This document shows, in pieces, positions 38,326-46,834 of a DNA stretch of 64,000 nucleotides; position 1 is the first letter of the stretch, and the number at the start of each line of letters is the position of its first letter. Position numbers and translations under genes: made by a program. This DNA comes from Streptomyces sp. M92 (GTDB taxonomy: Bacteria > Actinomycetota > Actinomycetes > Streptomycetales > Streptomycetaceae), in the NCBI RefSeq assembly GCF_028473745.1, contig NZ_CP101137.1:2604001-2668000 (forward strand), in the 5' to 3' direction. The notes below the pieces were generated by a model. The model saw nothing but the letters and a program-made list of their open reading frames with translations. It did no database searches and was not told where the DNA came from.

Positions 38326-40062
38326 GTGAATCAGATGCAGGGCCGGCTCGTCGCGGGCCGTTACCGGCTCAGTGACGCCATCGGCAGCGGCGGCATGGGC
38401 CGGGTATGGCGCGCACACGACGAGGTACTGCACCGGGCCGTCGCCATCAAGGAGCTGACCGCCGCGCTCTACGTCTCCGAGAGCGACCAGGCGATACTGC
38501 TGGCGCGCACCCGGGGAGAGGCACGGGCGGCCGCGCGGATCAACCACTCGGCCGTCGTCACCGTGCACGACGTACTCGAACACGACGGCCGGCCGTGGAT
38601 CGTGATGGAGCTGGTCGAGGGCCGGTCACTGGCCGACGCGGTCAAGGAGGAGGAGCGGGTCGAGCCCCGGGAGGCGGCCCGGATCGGCCTGTGGGTCCTG
38701 CGGGCCCTGTGCGCCGCGCACACCGCGGGCGTGCTGCACCGCGACGTCAAGCCCGGCAACGTGCTGCTCGGCGAGGACGGCCGCGTACTGCTCACCGACT
38801 TCGGCATCGCCCAGATAGAGGGCGACTCCACCATCACCCGGACCGGAGAGGTCGTCGGCTCCGTCGACTACCTGGCCCCCGAGCGCGTCCGCGGCCACGA
38901 CCCGGGCCCCGCCTCCGACCTGTGGGCACTGGGCGCGACCCTGTACACGGCGGTGGAGGGGAGATCGCCGTTCCGCCGCACGTCACCGCTCACCACCATG
39001 CAGGCGGTCGTCGAGGAGGAGGCCACCGAGCCCCGGTACGCCGGTCCGCTCGCGCCCGTCATCGAGGCCCTGCTGCGCAAGGACCCGGCCACGCGCCCCG
39101 ACGCGGCCGAGGCCGAGCAGATGCTCGCGGAGGCGGCGGAGGGACGGCGGCCGAAGTCCGCCCAGGCGTATGTGCCGACGCGGTACTCGGGCTCCTCCCG
39201 GCAGGACGGCACGGTCCACCAGGGAGCCGCGGGGCCCGCGGGTGGGACCACCGCGACGCCGTACCGAACGGCCACCGGCCCGACGGTGGTCGGCCCGGCA
39301 CCCGTGGGCCACGCCGCGCCCGGTCCGGCGCCGGCCGGCCACACGACGGCCGCCCCCACGCCGGCGGGGTACTCGCCGGCGGCGGCCGGCACCGCGCCAC
39401 GCCCCCGACGCCGCCTGCGTACGTTCGCACTGGTCGTCGCCGTGGCCGCGCTGATCGGCGCGGGTACCGCCGTGGTGCTGCAACAGCGGGACGACACGGG
39501 CTCCTCGGCCGGCCCGCACACCGCCGGCTCGCCCTCCGCCTCCCCCTCCGCCACGCAGGGCAAGGGCCCCGGTGGCTCCGTTCCGGCCGACTGGGTGCGC
39601 CGGGACGACCCGCTGGGTTTCAGCCTGTACCTGCCCGAGGACTGGCAGCGCACGGACTTCGGCGGCGACAGCGGAGAACTCCGGCAGATCGACTACACCC
39701 CCGACGGCGGCGAGCACGTCCTGCGCATATCCGTCGACCGCGCTCCCGACTACAACGACCCCTACGCGCACCAGCTGGACCTGGAGGTGCAGCTCCAGCG
39801 GCTGGTCGACTACCGGCGCGTCGTCCTGGAACGGAGCGGCTACCGGGACCGCGACAGCGCCCGCTGGGAGTACACCTGGACCGCGCTGGCCAAGGACACC
39901 CCCTTCCCCGGGCCGCGCCGCGCGGTGTCGCAGACGTACATGTCCCGGGACGGCGTCGAGTACGCCCTCAACATGTCCGGGCCCGCCGACGACTGGGAGA
40001 CCACACGGAAGCGGTTCCGCACGGTGCTGCAGAGCTGGCAGGAGAAGACCGGGACCGCCTGA
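38326..40062 (+). CDS. Membrane Ser/Thr protein kinase 3 of the array
   Basis: 578 residues. An intact kinase domain (about 9-275) has GSGGMGRVW, Lys42 in VAIKEL, HRDVKPGN with Asp140, DFG Asp158 and APERVRG. Then come a Pro/Ala-rich linker, a membrane helix near residue 375 (FALVVAVAALIGAGTAVVL), a Ser/Pro-rich spacer, and an extracellular domain with LGFSLYLPEDWQRTD, about 140 residues long. The GTG at 38326 is preferred, four bases after GCGGGG; ATG 38335 (MQGRLVAGRYRL) is the alternative. It lies 146 bp after the pseudokinase and 125 bp before the next kinase. Confidence 0.92.
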   Translation: MNQMQGRLVAGRYRLSDAIGSGGMGRVWRAHDEVLHRAVAIKELTAALYVSESDQAILLARTRGEARAAARINHSAVVTVHDVLEHDGRPWIVMELVEGRSLADAVKEEERVEPREAARIGLWVLRALCAAHTAGVLHRDVKPGNVLLGEDGRVLLTDFGIAQIEGDSTITRTGEVVGSVDYLAPERVRGHDPGPASDLWALGATLYTAVEGRSPFRRTSPLTTMQAVVEEEATEPRYAGPLAPVIEALLRKDPATRPDAAEAEQMLAEAAEGRRPKSAQAYVPTRYSGSSRQDGTVHQGAAGPAGGTTATPYRTATGPTVVGPAPVGHAAPGPAPAGHTTAAPTPAGYSPAAAGTAPRPRRRLRTFALVVAVAALIGAGTAVVLQQRDDTGSSAGPHTAGSPSASPSATQGKGPGGSVPADWVRRDDPLGFSLYLPEDWQRTDFGGDSGELRQIDYTPDGGEHVLRISVDRAPDYNDPYAHQLDLEVQLQRLVDYRRVVLERSGYRDRDSARWEYTWTALAKDTPFPGPRRAVSQTYMSRDGVEYALNMSGPADDWETTRKRFRTVLQSWQEKTGTA

Positions 40063-40187
40063 CCTCTCCCGCCCCGGGGCGGCGGGCGGACGGTGGCCGG
40101 AAATCGTCGCAACAGCGTTCGTATGTCCGTCGGTTGTCGGCCACCCTGGTGACGGCGGCCCGGAGCCGGTGCGTCCGGTGGGGCATG

Positions 40188-41300
40188 ATGGGGCACATGG
40201 TGACCGAGGGGGCGGGCGGGCGTGTCATCGCGGGCCGTTACCGGCTCCACGAGCGGCTCGGCCGCGGCGGCATGGGCATCGTGTGGCGGGCCACCGACCA
40301 GCTGCTCGGCCGCGAGGTGGCCGTGAAGGCGCTCCCCCTCGACGAGACGCTCTCCGCGGCCGAGGCCCGGCGGCGCCGCGAACGCACCCTGCGCGAGGCC
40401 CGCGCGGTCGCCCAGCTCAGCCATCCGCACGTCATCGTCGTGCACGACGTCGTCGAGGACGACGAACGCGCGTACATGGTCATGGAACTGGTCGACGGCG
40501 GTTCGCTCGCCGACCGGGTGCTCGACCGGGGTCCGGTCGACGCCGCCGAGGCCGCCCGCATCGGCATCGCCCTCCTCGGCGCCCTGCACACCGCGCACTC
40601 GGCCGGCATCCTGCACCGGGACGTGAAGCCGTCCAACGTGCTGGTGGCCGAGGACGGCCGGGTCGTGCTCACCGACTTCGGCGTCGCCCAGGTCGCGGGC
40701 GCCACCACGCTCACCGAGACCGGCTCCTTCGTGGGGTCCCCCGAGTACACCGCCCCGGAGCGGATGTCGGGCGCCGGGACGGGCCCGGAGTCCGACCTGT
40801 GGTCGGTGGGCGTGCTGCTGTGCGCGGTCCTCAGCGGCGCCTCGCCCTTCCACCGGGACTCGCTGGGGGGTGTCCTGCACGCCGTGGTCACCGAGGAGAT
40901 CCGCCCGCCCGCCGAGGCCGGGCCGCTGCTCCCGGTCGTCCTGGGCCTGCTGGAACGCGATCCGCGACGACGCCTGGACGCGGCGGAGGCGGAGCGGATG
41001 CTGCGCGCCTTCCTGGCCACGGGCCGTGCTCACCGCCGTGCTGCTGGTGGTCGCGGCGATCGGCGCGGGCGTCACGGCGGCGGCCCTGCTCGACGACGGG
41101 GACGGCGGCGACGGGGGTGGCGCGCCGACGCGTTCGCCGTCCGCCACCTCGACGACGCAGCCCGCGTCCCCGTCTCCCCCGGAGGCCTCCGTGGCGCCCT
41201 CGAACGGGAGTTGAACGGCAGCCGTGCGTCACGGCTCTGTGACCGCCGCGCACGGGTGGTGGATGCGGGCACGGCCGGCGCGGTATGCATGGACCCATGA
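40188..41300 (+). CDS. Ser/Thr protein kinase 4, frameshifted before its membrane helix
   Basis: The kinase domain is intact (about residues 14-275): GRGGMGIVW, Lys47, HRDVKPSN, DFG replaced conservatively by DFGVAQ, APERM. After AFLATGRA, near 41020, the reading frame loses G/C bias and yields an Arg-rich tail to a stop at 41300. In the +1 frame the sequence continues as AVLTAVLLVVAAIGAGVTAA, a membrane helix, then TSTTQPASPSPPEASVAPSN and a stop at 41214. The natural gene therefore most likely had helix and short tail, and a small indel joined the wrong frame. Start is one of ATG 40185, 40188, 40197; 40188 is best spaced from GGTGGGG. Confidence 0.8.
   Translation: MGHMVTEGAGGRVIAGRYRLHERLGRGGMGIVWRATDQLLGREVAVKALPLDETLSAAEARRRRERTLREARAVAQLSHPHVIVVHDVVEDDERAYMVMELVDGGSLADRVLDRGPVDAAEAARIGIALLGALHTAHSAGILHRDVKPSNVLVAEDGRVVLTDFGVAQVAGATTLTETGSFVGSPEYTAPERMSGAGTGPESDLWSVGVLLCAVLSGASPFHRDSLGGVLHAVVTEEIRPPAEAGPLLPVVLGLLERDPRRRLDAAEAERMLRAFLATGRAHRRAAGGRGDRRGRHGGGPARRRGRRRRGWRADAFAVRHLDDAARVPVSPGGLRGALERELNGSRASRLCDRRARVVDAGTAGAVCMDP
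41020..41214 (+). pseudogene. Out-of-frame membrane helix and Ser/Pro tail of kinase 4
   Basis: Reading frame 1 from about 41020 gives a membrane helix followed by a Thr/Ser/Pro tail and ends at 41214. Its third positions are almost all G or C, unlike those of the overlapping frame. This is the remnant C-terminus of the kinase above, and is translated only if the ribosome shifts or if the indel is a sequence error. Confidence 0.75.
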
Positions 41301-43054
41301 ACAGCAACGGGGGGCCGCACAACGGGCCGGACGAGCCCACGAGTTTCGGCCTGCAACCACCCAACCCGCCCGTGGCCGTGCCCCGTCCCGGCAACCCGTA
41401 CGCGGCGCCCACCCAGGTCGTGCCGCCGCGGACGCAGGCCCGGCCGGAGATTCAGGGGCAGCCGGAGGTCCAGGGGGAGCCGGAGAACCAGGCACCGCGG
41501 CCGCCCCGCTCCACGGGCACGCCGGAGCCGGGTGCCGGTCGGCTCATCGCCGGCCGCTACCGGCTGATCGCCAGGCTCGGGCACGGCGGCATGGGCACGG
41601 TGTGGCGGGCCAAGGACGAGACCGTGGACCGCGAGGTCGCCGTCAAGGAGCCCCGCGTCCCCGACCACCTTCCCGAACGCGAACGGGCCAACGCCTTCGA
41701 GCGGATGCGCCGCGAGGCCCGCGCCGCCGCCCGGCTCGACCATCCCGCCGTCGTCGGCGTGTACGACGTGGCGGTGGTGGACGACCAGCCGTGGATCGTG
41801 ATGGAGCTGGTGCGGGGCCGCTCGCTGGGCGACGCGTTGCAGGAGGGCACGCTCGGTGCCCGCGAGGCGGCCCGGATCGGCCTGGAGGTGCTCGGCGCGC
41901 TGGAGGCCGCGCACGCGGCCGGCATCCTGCACCGGGACGTGAAGCCGGACAACGTCCTGCTCGGCCGGCACGACCGGGTCGTCCTCACCGACTTCGGCAT
42001 CGCACAGATCGAGGGCGAGACCAGCCTCACCGACACCGGCGGATTCGTCGGCTCGCCCGAGTACATCGCACCGGAGCGGGTGCTGGGCCGGCGCCCCGGC
42101 CCGGCGAGCGACCTGTGGTCGCTGGGCGTGGTGCTGTACGCGGCCACGGAGGGCGTCTCGCCGTTCCGTCGCAGCAACACCCCCGCCACGCTCCAGTCCG
42201 TGCTCAACGCCGCGCCCGCGCCGCCCGCCGCGCAGGGGCCGCTCGCCGAGCTCGTCACCGGCCTGCTGGACAAGGACCCGGCCCGCCGCCCGGACGCGGC
42301 CCGCACCCGCGCCCTGCTGGAGGCCGCCGCGAACCCGCCCGAACCCGCACCCACCCGCGTGGCCGGGGGCGGCGGAGCGGACGGTCCGGAGGGTCTTGCC
42401 AGGTCGTCCGGTGCCGGCTCCAAGTGGGGCGTGCGGCTGGGCCGCAACGCGTGGATCACCCTGGGCGCGGCGGTCGTCGCGGCGGCCGCGGCGTCGTACC
42501 TGGTGATCGCGGAGCCCTTCGCAGGGCCGCTGCCCGAGGGGTGGAAGACGCACCGGCTGAGCGGGAAGACCGGGGTGAGCGTCGGCCTGCCGGCCTCGTT
42601 CGTGAAGGAGGAGGAGCACCCCGACGACTGGGACGGCACCAACGAGACGTTCGCCGACCCGAGCGGCGCCGTGACCGTCCACGTCGACCGGGACATCAAG
42701 GCCGAGGACGAGGACGGGGACATGCCGGGCACCGCGATCGCGGGCGCCTGGGCGGACTGGGACACGCTCAAGGACGGCGAGTACTCCTGGGACCTCGCCG
42801 ACGAGCCCGCGCCCGAAGGGGAGCCGAAGGAGACCGAGTACCGGGGCGAGAAGGCCGCCGAGAACGTCATCGCGTACACGACCACGGACGCGCGGGAGCC
42901 ACGCGAGCGCGAGATCCACATCGTCTACTACCGGGCCGCGAACGGCGACATGTACCGACTGTGGATCGACTACCCCCGCAAGGGCTACTTCGCCGACGAG
43001 GGACGCGAGATCGCCCGCACGGTGATCACCAACTGGGAGGTCGCGGAGTCCTGA
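41297..43054 (+). CDS. Membrane Ser/Thr protein kinase 5 of the array
   Basis: 585 residues. A Pro/Gln-rich N-terminal tail of about 80 residues precedes the kinase domain (about 85-345): GHGGMGTVW, Lys117 in VAVKEP, HRDVKPDN with Asp214, DFGIAQIEG and APERVLG. A short linker leads to a membrane helix (about 385-405, WITLGAAVVAAAAASYLVIA) and an extracellular part with VGLPASFVKEEEHPDDW and IDYPRKGYFADEGREIARTV. ATG 41297 and ATG 41285 are both possible; no clear ribosome site decides. It overlaps the frameshifted reading of kinase 4. It is last of the array; promoter of the next gene follows. Confidence 0.9.
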   Translation: MNSNGGPHNGPDEPTSFGLQPPNPPVAVPRPGNPYAAPTQVVPPRTQARPEIQGQPEVQGEPENQAPRPPRSTGTPEPGAGRLIAGRYRLIARLGHGGMGTVWRAKDETVDREVAVKEPRVPDHLPERERANAFERMRREARAAARLDHPAVVGVYDVAVVDDQPWIVMELVRGRSLGDALQEGTLGAREAARIGLEVLGALEAAHAAGILHRDVKPDNVLLGRHDRVVLTDFGIAQIEGETSLTDTGGFVGSPEYIAPERVLGRRPGPASDLWSLGVVLYAATEGVSPFRRSNTPATLQSVLNAAPAPPAAQGPLAELVTGLLDKDPARRPDAARTRALLEAAANPPEPAPTRVAGGGGADGPEGLARSSGAGSKWGVRLGRNAWITLGAAVVAAAAASYLVIAEPFAGPLPEGWKTHRLSGKTGVSVGLPASFVKEEEHPDDWDGTNETFADPSGAVTVHVDRDIKAEDEDGDMPGTAIAGAWADWDTLKDGEYSWDLADEPAPEGEPKETEYRGEKAAENVIAYTTTDAREPREREIHIVYYRAANGDMYRLWIDYPRKGYFADEGREIARTVITNWEVAES

Positions 43055-43176
43055 CGGGGCGCGCGACCAGAGTGCGGGGGGCCCGCGGCCCGGGGCGCGC
43101 CGCAGGGAGCGGCCTGTCGCCAAAAGAAACAGTCAGGTGCAACCCATCCGCGTAACGCCCTGATCAGCGGGTTTGT

Positions 43177-43194
43177 TGCCAGCGATCACTGGCA
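43177..43194. promoter_or_regulatory. Inverted repeat upstream of the aldehyde dehydrogenase
   Basis: TGCCAG-CGATCA-CTGGCA, a perfect 6-bp inverted repeat spaced by six, 74 bp before the ATG at 43268. It could be an operator; the binding protein is unknown. Confidence 0.4.
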
Positions 43195-43267
43195 TTGTGT
43201 GAGCACTCGGTGAATCCCGATTACCGACGGGTACACAAAGCCGTCGCGGCGTCATACCCTGCGGCTC

Positions 43268-44881
43268 ATGACGGACGCGCAGGCCCCGGAACTCACCGGC
43301 ACCAACCCCCTCGCCCCCAGCCCGGCGGGCGCCCGCACCGCTGCGGACGTGGTCACGCCCGAGCTGGTCGCCCAGCTCGCCAAGGGCGTGGCCGGTTCCG
43401 GGCGGACCGCCAACCACACGCCGTTCACCGGCGAGAAGCTCGCCGACCTGCCCGAGTCGACGCCCGAGGACGTGGCCGGCGCCTTCGAGCGGGCCCGCGC
43501 CGCACAGGCCGTGTGGGAGCGCACACCGGTACGGCAGCGCGCCGCCGTCCTGCTCCGCTTCCACGACCTGGTCCTGGAACGCCAGGCCGAGGTCCTCGAC
43601 CTCATCCAGCTGGAGACCGGCAAGGCCCGCCTGCACGCCCACGAGGAGGTCCAGGCCGTCGCCGTCGCCGCCCGGCACTACGGCCGCAAGGCCCCGGCGT
43701 ACCTGCGCCCCAAGCGGCACACCGGCGCCGTACCGACCCTCACCAAGGTCACCGAACTGCGGCACCCGCGCGGCGTCGTCGGCCAGATAGCCCCGTGGAA
43801 CTACCCGCTGGAGCTGTCCGTCGGCGACGCGCTCCCCGCCTTCGTCGCGGGCAACGCGGTCGTCATGAAGCCCGACACCGAGACCTGCCTGACCGCCCTG
43901 TGGGCCCGTGACCTGCTCATCGAGGCCGGCCTGCCCGCCGAGGTCTTCCAGGTCGTCCTCGGCGAGGGCCCGGTCGTCGGCCCCGAGGTCGTCAAGCACG
44001 CCGACTACGTCTCCTTCACCGGCTCCACCCGCACCGGCCGCGAGGTCGCCCAGGGCGCCGCCGCCCGCCTGGTCGGCGTCTCCCTCGAACTCGGCGGCAA
44101 GAACGCCATGCTGGTCCTGGAGGACGCCGACATCGAGAAGGCCGCCGCGGGCGCCGTGCGGGCCTGCTTCTCCTCGGCCGGCCAGCTCTGCATCTCCATC
44201 GAGCGGCTCTACGTCCACGAGTCGGTCGCGGACGCCTTCCTGGACCGCTTCGCCGCCCGCACCAGGGCCATGCGGCTCGGCACCTCCCTCTCCTACGGCG
44301 CCGACATGGGCTCGCTGGTGGGGGAGCGGCAGCTCCAGACCGTGACGGCGCACGTGGCGGACGCCGTTGCGCGGGGGGCGAAGCTCGTCGCGGGCGGGGT
44401 CGCCCGCCCGGACATCGGCCCGTACTTCTACGAGCCGACCATCCTCGACGGCGTCGTGGCCCCCATGACCGTGTGCACCGAGGAGACCTTCGGCCCGGTC
44501 GTCTCCGTCTACCGCTTCAAGACCGAGGACGAGGCGGTCGAGCAGGCCAACTCCACGCCGTACGGCCTGAACTCCTCGGTCTGGACGAAGGACGCCCGGC
44601 GCGGCCACGAGGTCGCCGCCCGGATGCGCACCGGCACCGTCAACATCAACGAGGGATACGCCCCCGCCTACGGCAGCGCCCAGTCACCGATGGGCGGCAT
44701 GAAGGACTCCGGCCTCGGCCGCCGGCACGGCTCCGAGGGCATCCTCAAGTACACCGAGGCCCAGACGGTCGCCCACCAGCGGCTGCTGCCGATGGCGCCG
44801 TCGCTCGGCATGGACGACGAGAAGTACGCGGCGTTCATGAGCCGGAGCCTGCGACTGATGAAGGCATTCCGCTTCCGCTGA
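43268..44881 (+). CDS. Succinate-semialdehyde dehydrogenase (NAD(P)+)
   Basis: 537-residue aldehyde dehydrogenase. It oxidises succinate semialdehyde to succinate, as judged by overall similarity to this branch. Catalytic Cys308 is in GQLCIS and the base Glu274 in LELGGKN. IAPWNYPLELSVGDALP and VSFTGSTRTGREVA are cofactor-binding motifs. The ALDH core begins near residue 45. The start is ATG 43268; the 213 bp upstream hold an inverted repeat at 43177-43194. The GMC oxidoreductase follows 51 bp later, so the two are probably cotranscribed. Confidence 0.88.
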   Translation: MTDAQAPELTGTNPLAPSPAGARTAADVVTPELVAQLAKGVAGSGRTANHTPFTGEKLADLPESTPEDVAGAFERARAAQAVWERTPVRQRAAVLLRFHDLVLERQAEVLDLIQLETGKARLHAHEEVQAVAVAARHYGRKAPAYLRPKRHTGAVPTLTKVTELRHPRGVVGQIAPWNYPLELSVGDALPAFVAGNAVVMKPDTETCLTALWARDLLIEAGLPAEVFQVVLGEGPVVGPEVVKHADYVSFTGSTRTGREVAQGAAARLVGVSLELGGKNAMLVLEDADIEKAAAGAVRACFSSAGQLCISIERLYVHESVADAFLDRFAARTRAMRLGTSLSYGADMGSLVGERQLQTVTAHVADAVARGAKLVAGGVARPDIGPYFYEPTILDGVVAPMTVCTEETFGPVVSVYRFKTEDEAVEQANSTPYGLNSSVWTKDARRGHEVAARMRTGTVNINEGYAPAYGSAQSPMGGMKDSGLGRRHGSEGILKYTEAQTVAHQRLLPMAPSLGMDDEKYAAFMSRSLRLMKAFRFR

Positions 44882-44932
44882 CCCGCCCGCGCAACCCCCG
44901 AGACCACCGCCCGTTCTCAACGAGGAGAGCAC

Positions 44933-46750
44933 GTGTCGCAGGAGAACTCCGTCCAGACCCGGGACGAGAACGGGTACGACTACGACGTCCTCGTCGTGGG
45001 TTCCGGCTTCGGCGGCTCGGTGTCCGCCCTCCGCCTGACGGAGAAGGGATACCGGGTCGGCGTCCTGGAAGCGGGCCGCCGCTTCACCCGCCAGTCGCTG
45101 CCGAAGAACTCCTGGGACCTCAAGAACTACCTCTGGGCCCCCAAGCTCGGCATGTTCGGCATCCAGCGCATCCACCTGCTCGGGAACGTCATGGTCCTGG
45201 CGGGCGCGGGCGTCGGCGGCGGTTCCCTCAACTACGCCAACACCCTCTACGTACCGCCGCAGCCTTTCTTCGACGACCCCCAGTGGCGGGACATCACCGA
45301 CTGGCAGGACGAGCTGACGCCGTACTACGACCAGGCCAAGCGCATGCTCGGGGTCCGCCTCAACCCGACCATGACCCCCTCCGACGTCCACCTGAAGGCC
45401 GCCGCCCAGCGGATGGGAGTCGGCGACACCTTCCACATGGCGCCGGTCGGCGTCTTCTTCGGCGACGGCGAGGACGCCGACGGCACGGCGAGGGCGAAGC
45501 CGGGCGAGGAGATACCCGACCCGTACTTCGGCGGCGCGGGACCCGACCGCAAGGCGTGCAACGAGTGCGGCGAGTGCATGACCGGCTGCCGGCACGGCGC
45601 GAAGAACACCCTCAACGAGAACTACCTGTACCTCGCCGAGAAGGCGGGAGCGGTCGTGCACCCCATGACGTCGGTCGTGTCGGTCACCGAGGACTCGCGC
45701 GGCGGCTTCGCCGTGGCCACGCTCCCCACCGACCGGAAGAAGAAGGGCGCGGGCCGCACCTTCACCGCCCGCCGCGTCGTCATGGCGGCCGGCACCTACG
45801 GCACCCAGACCCTGCTGCACCGCATGAAGGCCAACGGCCAGCTCCCGCACCTCTCCGACAGGCTCGGCGAGCTGACCCGCACCAACTCCGAGGCCCTGGT
45901 CGGCGCCCAGACCGACGACCGGCGCTACCGCAAGGCGACCGGCGAACCCCGCGCCGACTTCACGCGCGGCGTCGCCATCACGTCCTCGATCCACCCGGAC
46001 GCCAACACCCACATCGAGCCGGTCCGTTACGGCAAGGGCTCCAACTCGATGGGCGGCCTGTCCATCCTCCAGGTCCCCTACGCAGGCCACACCGCCTCCG
46101 GCACCTCCCGCGTCCTGGGTTTCCTTGGGCACGCGGCCAAGCACCCTCTCCTGGTCCTGCGTTCGCTCTCCAACCGCAAGTGGTCGGAGCGCACCATCAT
46201 CGGCCTGGTGATGCAGTCCCTGGACAACTCCCTGACCACCCACCTGAAACCGACGGGCGTCGGCAAGGGCCTGCTCACCGCCCGCCAGGGCCACGGCTCG
46301 CCCAACCCCAAGCAGATCAAGGCCGCCACCGAGGGCGCCGCCGCGCTCGCCGCCGAGATCAACGGCTTCGCCGGCTCCAACGTCGGCGAACTGATGGGCA
46401 CCCCGCTCACCGCCCACTTCCTGGGCGGCTGCCCCATCGGCGCCTCCCGCGATACCGGCGTCATAGACCCGTACCACCGCCTCTACGGCCACCCCGGCAT
46501 CTCCGTCGTCGACGGCGCCGCGGTCTCCGCCAACCTGGGCGTCAACCCGTCCCTGACCATCACGGCGCAGGCCGAGCGCGCGATGTCGTACTGGCCCAAC
46601 AAGGGCGAGGAGGACCCGCGCCCGGCGCAGGGCACGGAGTACCGGCGCCTGACGCCCGTCGAGCCCAAGTCCCCGGCGGTCCCGGCGGAGGCCTTCGGCG
46701 CGCTGCGGCTGCCGTTCCTCGGGATGCCGGCGGTGCCGCCGAAGAAGTAA
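44933..46750 (+). CDS. GMC-family FAD oxidoreductase (cholesterol-oxidase-like)
   Basis: 605 residues. The N-terminal FAD fold is YDVLVVGSGFGGSVSALRL (about 17-35), with GAGVGGGSLNYANTLY and CNECGECMTGCRHGAKNTL, a cysteine cluster resembling an iron-sulfur motif, typical of the ChoD-like branch. The end has FLGGCPIGASRDTGVIDPYH and NLGVNPSLTITAQAERA, the conserved flavin/active-site segment. Mycobacterial choD sits at the same place near guaB3, so this is its orthologue by position. Real steroid activity is doubtful for Streptomyces; substrate unknown. GTG start at 44933 follows GAGGAGAG. A hairpin terminator follows. Confidence 0.88.
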   Translation: MSQENSVQTRDENGYDYDVLVVGSGFGGSVSALRLTEKGYRVGVLEAGRRFTRQSLPKNSWDLKNYLWAPKLGMFGIQRIHLLGNVMVLAGAGVGGGSLNYANTLYVPPQPFFDDPQWRDITDWQDELTPYYDQAKRMLGVRLNPTMTPSDVHLKAAAQRMGVGDTFHMAPVGVFFGDGEDADGTARAKPGEEIPDPYFGGAGPDRKACNECGECMTGCRHGAKNTLNENYLYLAEKAGAVVHPMTSVVSVTEDSRGGFAVATLPTDRKKKGAGRTFTARRVVMAAGTYGTQTLLHRMKANGQLPHLSDRLGELTRTNSEALVGAQTDDRRYRKATGEPRADFTRGVAITSSIHPDANTHIEPVRYGKGSNSMGGLSILQVPYAGHTASGTSRVLGFLGHAAKHPLLVLRSLSNRKWSERTIIGLVMQSLDNSLTTHLKPTGVGKGLLTARQGHGSPNPKQIKAATEGAAALAAEINGFAGSNVGELMGTPLTAHFLGGCPIGASRDTGVIDPYHRLYGHPGISVVDGAAVSANLGVNPSLTITAQAERAMSYWPNKGEEDPRPAQGTEYRRLTPVEPKSPAVPAEAFGALRLPFLGMPAVPPKK

Positions 46751-46768
46751 CGGCCCGCGAAACAAGGG

Positions 46769-46802
46769 AAGGACCTGCGCCCCCCTCCGAGCGCAGGTCC
46801 TT
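46769..46802. terminator. Bidirectional terminator
   Basis: AAGGACCTGCGC and GCGCAGGTCCTT form a perfect 12-bp stem around CCCCCTCCGA, then CTCGTCTT. It serves the oxidoreductase gene and, in reverse, the surface-protein gene. Confidence 0.9.
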
Positions 46803-46834
46803 CTCGTCTTGTGGCAGGCCGTGCCGGTCAGTCG

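Noticed and set aside
43055..43135. GC-rich repeat CGGGGCGCGC after kinase 5 as a terminator
   Set aside because: It is a direct, not inverted, repeat and forms no clear stem.
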